From Corinectria fuckeliana (lineage: Eukaryota; Ascomycota; Sordariomycetes; Hypocreales; Nectriaceae): DNA of 31,388 nt. Positions 27,100 to 31,388 of this stretch are shown here, one piece after another. Positions within the stretch are counted from its first letter, which is position 1, and the number at the start of each line of letters is the position of its first letter. The DNA is taken from positions 1 through 31,388 of the forward strand of contig WPDH01000412.1 of NCBI GenBank assembly GCA_019137255.1. Direction: 5' to 3'. The position numbers were made by a program, and so were the translations under genes. The notes beneath the pieces are model-generated. The model did not search any database, was not told where the DNA came from, and saw only the letters and a program-made list of their open reading frames with translations.

Positions 27100-30000
27100 A
27101 AGATACGCTTTATTTTAAGAAGCTTAAGAAAGTAGATATAACCTTTCTTATTAAGAGGCTTTATAAGGCTATTAGTAGCTATTTTCTTAGTATTAATATA
27201 GCAGATTTTAATAATACTAGTCTTAATCTTACTATAAAAGTAGTAATAGTTAATAGTAATATACTTTATATAAGAGTAAAAGACTTTATCTTTAGTAAGC
27301 TTAATAGCAGCTTTATTATTATTATAAATAGTAATAAGAGTATTTATAATATGCTTAAGTTCTCTAAGAAGGTTATAAATCTAGAGGACTTTCTTTATAT
27401 ACTTAGAGATACTATAATACTTAGCTTTCTAAGTGGATTTATATATATACTTATATAAGCTACTATACTAAGAGACTAAGTTACTATATATAAAGATAAC
27501 TTAGTCTCTAGTTAACTTAGCACTAGTTAAATTACTAGTAAAGTTAGTATTATAATAAGTGAAAAAGTTAAAAGGATTTTAATATGTAATTTTAGTCTAA
27601 TAATAGTATATAATACCTAGATTAGTATAATCTTTAAAGTAGTAAGATACTTATATTATAGCTTTAAGCTGCTTATTAGTTAGCTAGGAAAGAGATTATA
27701 CTTAAAAGCTTATAGTAAAAGTAATATTAGGTTAGGTTTATATAATAAGATAGTTTAGCTTTCTAATAAGTATATAGTAAGAGGTCTAAATAGTAGTATT
27801 AAGAAGGGTAGAAAAAAGAAGTATAACTAGCTCTTTATAATTAGAGACTATAAGTATAGTAGCTCTAAAAGCACTACTAAGGTTAAGATTATAAATAATA
27901 TTTTTAATAAAGTTTTACTATAAGAGGCTAATACTATTTTTAAGCTTTATAATAGTAATATTAAGAAAGTAGGTAAGAAAGCTATAGTTAGAGACTAAAA
28001 GCTCTCTACTAAGGTTAGTAATAATATTAGAGATATTAACTTTAGGTAGTAAAAAGAAAAGCAGGTTATTAATATAAGTAGCTATAATAATACTATTTAA
28101 AGGGTTAAAATAGATAGAGTGGTTACTTATAAGCTTCTTAAAGCTTAGAGAGGTAAGCTTATTAGAAAGGCAGCTCTCTTAAGTGTTAGCAGACTGCTTA
28201 AGGCTATAAAAAGGCTAATTTAGCTAGATAATCTTATTAGTAATCTAGCTAAGCTTAGTAATAAGATGTTAAAAGTAAAGGTTTTTTATAAAGTTAGAAA
28301 GTATAAGAAATTACTTTATATAAAGAGTTTTCTTAAGTATACTATAAAAAAAGGTAGTAATAATATTAACTTAGCAAGTAGTATAACCTAGTTATACAGC
28401 TAAGATAATAAGAATATACTAAGTAGTAGAGATTATAGTTAAAGTGCTAGTCTTAAAGAAGTTAACACTTTTAACCTACTAGAAGCTATATATATAGATA
28501 TAAGCCTTATAATATATTATATTACTATATTTATTATATTTATACTTAAAAGCCTAGGTGGTAGTAAGTAAAGTAGTACCTAGAATAATATTATAAGAGT
28601 TAAGAAAAGTAAAAGTGCTAAGCTTAATAAGCTGGCTAATCTTCTTATAGATAGCTTTATACTATTTCTTAGTATTACTAAAGATTATAGCCTTTTTAGT
28701 AAAGTAAGAAGGTATAAATAAGAGCTAAAAAGATATAGTTATAATTTTATTAATAAATTTATTAATAATCTTAACCTATTAGTCACACTAAAAAGCTCCT
28801 TAAGGTCTTATATAGACTATCTTATTAAAAGGTAAGTATTTCTTATAGATAATAAGATAAGTAGTAATAATAATATGCTTATTAACTAGGTTTTAGACCT
28901 TATAGAGGTAATAGCCTTAAAAGCTAACTAAGATGCTCTCCTAACTGTAAAGGTTAAGCTTAAGTCCCTTCTTATTATTTTTATTAGTAGATTTAGTCTT
29001 AATAGTAATAGTAGCATATAAGCTAAGCATATAAAAGTGAAAAATATTAGGCTTATTATTATTATTAGGCTTAAAGTAATTCTAAAAGACTTAATAAGAG
29101 GACTTTTAGAGAGGAGTATTATTATTATAAAACTTAATAGTAATATAGTTTAAGATTATTATAATAGTATTAGCTATATAATCTTAACACTTAAGAAGAA
29201 GAAAAATAAAGTCTATAAAAGCAGCTTATATATAGTTTAGAATTATACAGTTAAAGTGCTTATAAAAGCCTACTTACTTATAATAATAACTAGGTGTTTA
29301 AGATATATAAATATAAGCTATATTAAGTAGAGTAAAAAGTTTAAGACTATTAAATTCCCAGCTGTTATTAAAGCGGATCTTAGTAAAATAGGTACTTATT
29401 ATATAATAAAAATACTTAAAGAGGTGGTAAAAAGTAGTATTAGTACTAGTCTTACTATAAAAAGTCTTAATCTAGTAGTAGTAAGACTTATTATTAGTTA
29501 TAAAGGTAAAGTAGGTAGTCTTAGACTTAGTAGTATAAGAGATAAAGTAAAAGTTAATATAAACTCTTTAATAAAAAAGAGATATATATTTATAATAGAT
29601 CTTTAAGGTTTAATATATTATATTAGTATAGTTATAGTAGTAGTATACTTTTTTCTTAGGTAGATAAAAGTATTTAAGACTGCTTATAGTCTTTCTAACT
29701 ATATAAATAATATTATTATAACTTATATAAGCTAGGTAGTAATATTATAGCTTACTATTAAAAATTTAAGCTTTTATAACTATTATAGTAACTAAGATAG
29801 CTAGAGTAGGTAATCTTTTTATAAAAAGGTAAAATCTAGTACTATATAGTAAGATAACAGCTATAAGATAGCTATTAAAGTTAAAAATATAGTTCTTAAA
29901 GAGAAAGCTACTCTTAAGATAAGTCTTAAAGCCTAAGAAGATATTAAGAGGAAAAGTTACTATAAAAAGCACTTTCTTAAAAACTATAAAAGTTATATAT

Positions 30001-31388
30001 TTATATAAGAGTTAGTCTTACTAGGGTGTAAATATAAAGATTATAAAGGTAGGTATTAGTATATTATAAAGCTTCTACTTAATAAGTATTTAGTAAGTAC
30101 TTATCTAGTATTCTTAAAGGGGCTGCTAGCCTACTATTTAGGCAAGCCTTAAGGTTAAGCCCTAAAGGCTTATATTAAGTATTAATAAAGTTAGCACTAA
30201 CTATTATAATTACTCTCTCCCTCTCTAAGTCTTATCCTAAGGTGTTATTCTTTATAAGAGGAAGTTTATTATTTTCCTGTATATATAGTAGTTTACTAAC
30301 TATATAGAAATAATATAGCCTATTATTAGGTTTATTATAATCTAAGTGTTATATAAGTAGTTATCAGGCTGTTATATAAGAGCCTACTTATTTTACACCC
30401 TAAATATTTACTTTAGGTTTTTATTTACCCTAAGTTTAGGATTTTCTCTTCTTTATAACCTTCTTTAGAACTCTCTTATCTATAGTTAACATATTAGTTT
30501 TCTCTCTTAACTTTATATTTTTCTATTTAATTAGTTTTTACCCTCTTAATATTATTTTTACCTGCTCACTAAGTATTTAGCCCTTATATACTAATATTAA
30601 TCCTTAGAGTTATAGCTATAATACTAGAGGAGTTTTACACTTAGGCTAAAATTAATTTCTCCTTCTTAGATAAGAAGTTTTCTAGAATACCTCCTAGTAG
30701 TGTTTTTTACTCTTATTATATCTAATAAAAATACTATTTCTTCTTATATTTTTATATATATAGTTCTCTTATTTTCTACTATACTATCTGTAAAGCCTTA
30801 AATAAGTAATATAACTAGGTATATATTATAAGTACTTAGTAAGCTATAAGTGCTTATACTAATTTTATAATAATAGATTCTTACTAAGTTAGTTCTTATA
30901 GTGTGATAGTATTAGAACTTTTTTTACTACCTTTCTTACTATAACTAAAATAATAAGAAGGAGAGTATTTTTACTATTAGCTGTTAGTATATTATCTATA
31001 CTATTTATACTATTACTACTATATAGTAAAACCTTATTAAGTTTACTAAAAACCCTATAGGTATTTATATTTAGGGCGGTAATATATATTTATTTATATA
31101 CTAGAAAGTAGTTACTTTTACTTAGATTTAAGCTCTATATACTAAGGTTAAATTTAGTTTAATTAACTATAAGAACTAGTTAGTTTTATACGCTTAACTA
31201 GTATTTATAACACTCTTATATTACTATAATAACTTTATCTTCTAACTCTTATTATTAGCTTTTTATACCTTAGTAGTCACTAAGTATATACCTACTATTA
31301 GGGTATCTAATAAGAGTTCTACTTATACTTTTCCTAATGATTTTTCTAAGGCTATCTAGGCTTTTATTATTTAGTCTTATAATAATAG
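27100..31388 (-). pseudogene. RIP-degraded Copia pol (and probably gag) of element 2
   Basis: Read on the minus strand: an RT beginning with the KYKY...YYKA block at about 28501-28555; the YVDD box surviving as Y-I-N-N at 28065-28076, followed by a TYFLNITI segment (LTYFLGI-like); RNase H with NNNKAAIKLTKD near 27310-27350; and the terminal ADGLTKPL motif as ATNSLIKPL at 27153-27179. Stops are TAA/TAG where Gln or Trp codons are expected. Between about 29000 and 31388 the integrase, protease and Gag should lie; I could not place their motifs with confidence. Confidence 0.75.

Larger units (their letters stand above)
26574..31388 (-). mobile_element. Second Ty1/Copia element, RIP-degraded, 5' end outside the window
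   Basis: The base composition switches at about 26760 from normal to AT-rich with CpA/TpG depletion, and stays so to the end of the window. The minus-strand RNase H and RT relics are in Copia order, with a G-rich polypurine tract and an LTR-like sequence at the left edge. Its sequence differs from the first element (different LTR and different RT/RNase H residues), so it is a separate family. The 5' LTR and target duplication cannot be seen. Confidence 0.82.

Noticed and set aside
29424..29972. Short ORFs at 29424-29606 (+) and 29766-29972 (-)
   Set aside because: Low-complexity Ile/Lys/Leu/Tyr/Asn sequences inside RIP-mutated DNA; chance gaps between stops.
28100..30200. A long plus-strand frame with only TAG/TAA stops, looking like a RIP-mutated protein
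   Set aside because: The minus strand of the 27.1-28.7 kb part reads as Copia RT and RNase H with recognisable motifs in the right order. The plus frame is antisense of that element, and RIP depletes stops of the TGA kind on both strands.

Overview
The window looks like accessory or subtelomere-like DNA of a filamentous ascomycete (Pezizomycotina, probably a Sordariomycete). The evidence is three short spliceosomal introns with CTAAC/CTGAC-type branch sites, fungal GT31 and Cps1-like GT2 glycosyltransferases, two Ty1/Copia LTR retrotransposons, and long AT-rich blocks in which C and G survive mostly as CpT/ApG (and CpC/GpG). That is the footprint of repeat-induced point mutation (RIP), in which CpA becomes TpA.

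Layout. 1-5.2 kb: a GC-normal segment with an RGG-rich double zinc-knuckle protein (258-1523), a small unknown minus-strand gene (2206-2751), a decayed plus-strand frame (2941-3327) and a two-exon GT31-like glycosyltransferase on the minus strand (3699-5211). 5425-11168: a complete, RIP-killed Copia element on the minus strand, with 256-bp LTRs and a perfect 5-bp target duplication (TCTCG). 12250-14096: a three-exon GT2 synthase on the plus strand. The GT31 and GT2 genes are divergent, and the Copia element sits in what was one shared intergenic region of about 1.3 kb. 14.1-15.5 kb: small weakly supported ORFs with in-frame tandem repeats. 15505-17400: an extremely AT-rich degenerate array built on a CTTTTAGTTA-like motif.

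17.4-24.3 kb: a run of three minus-strand unknown genes. They encode a 585-aa coiled-coil protein, a 924-aa coiled-coil protein with three different tandem repeat registers, and a 289-aa protein with an internal domain duplication. A truncated GT31 pseudogene lies exactly at the stop codon of the 924-aa gene, and fragments related to that gene lie at 24.57-24.85 kb. 25.2-26.5 kb: two more small ORFs, one with a TATA box and a paralogue at 14.26 kb. 26574-31388: a second RIP-degraded minus-strand Copia element whose 5' end lies outside the window.

The only pathway-like unit I can support is the GT31/GT2 pair, which probably acts on a membrane or extracellular polysaccharide. The most original feature is the coiled-coil gene cluster with its paralogous debris; no function can be assigned to it from sequence alone. 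No tRNA, rRNA or CRISPR array was recognised.
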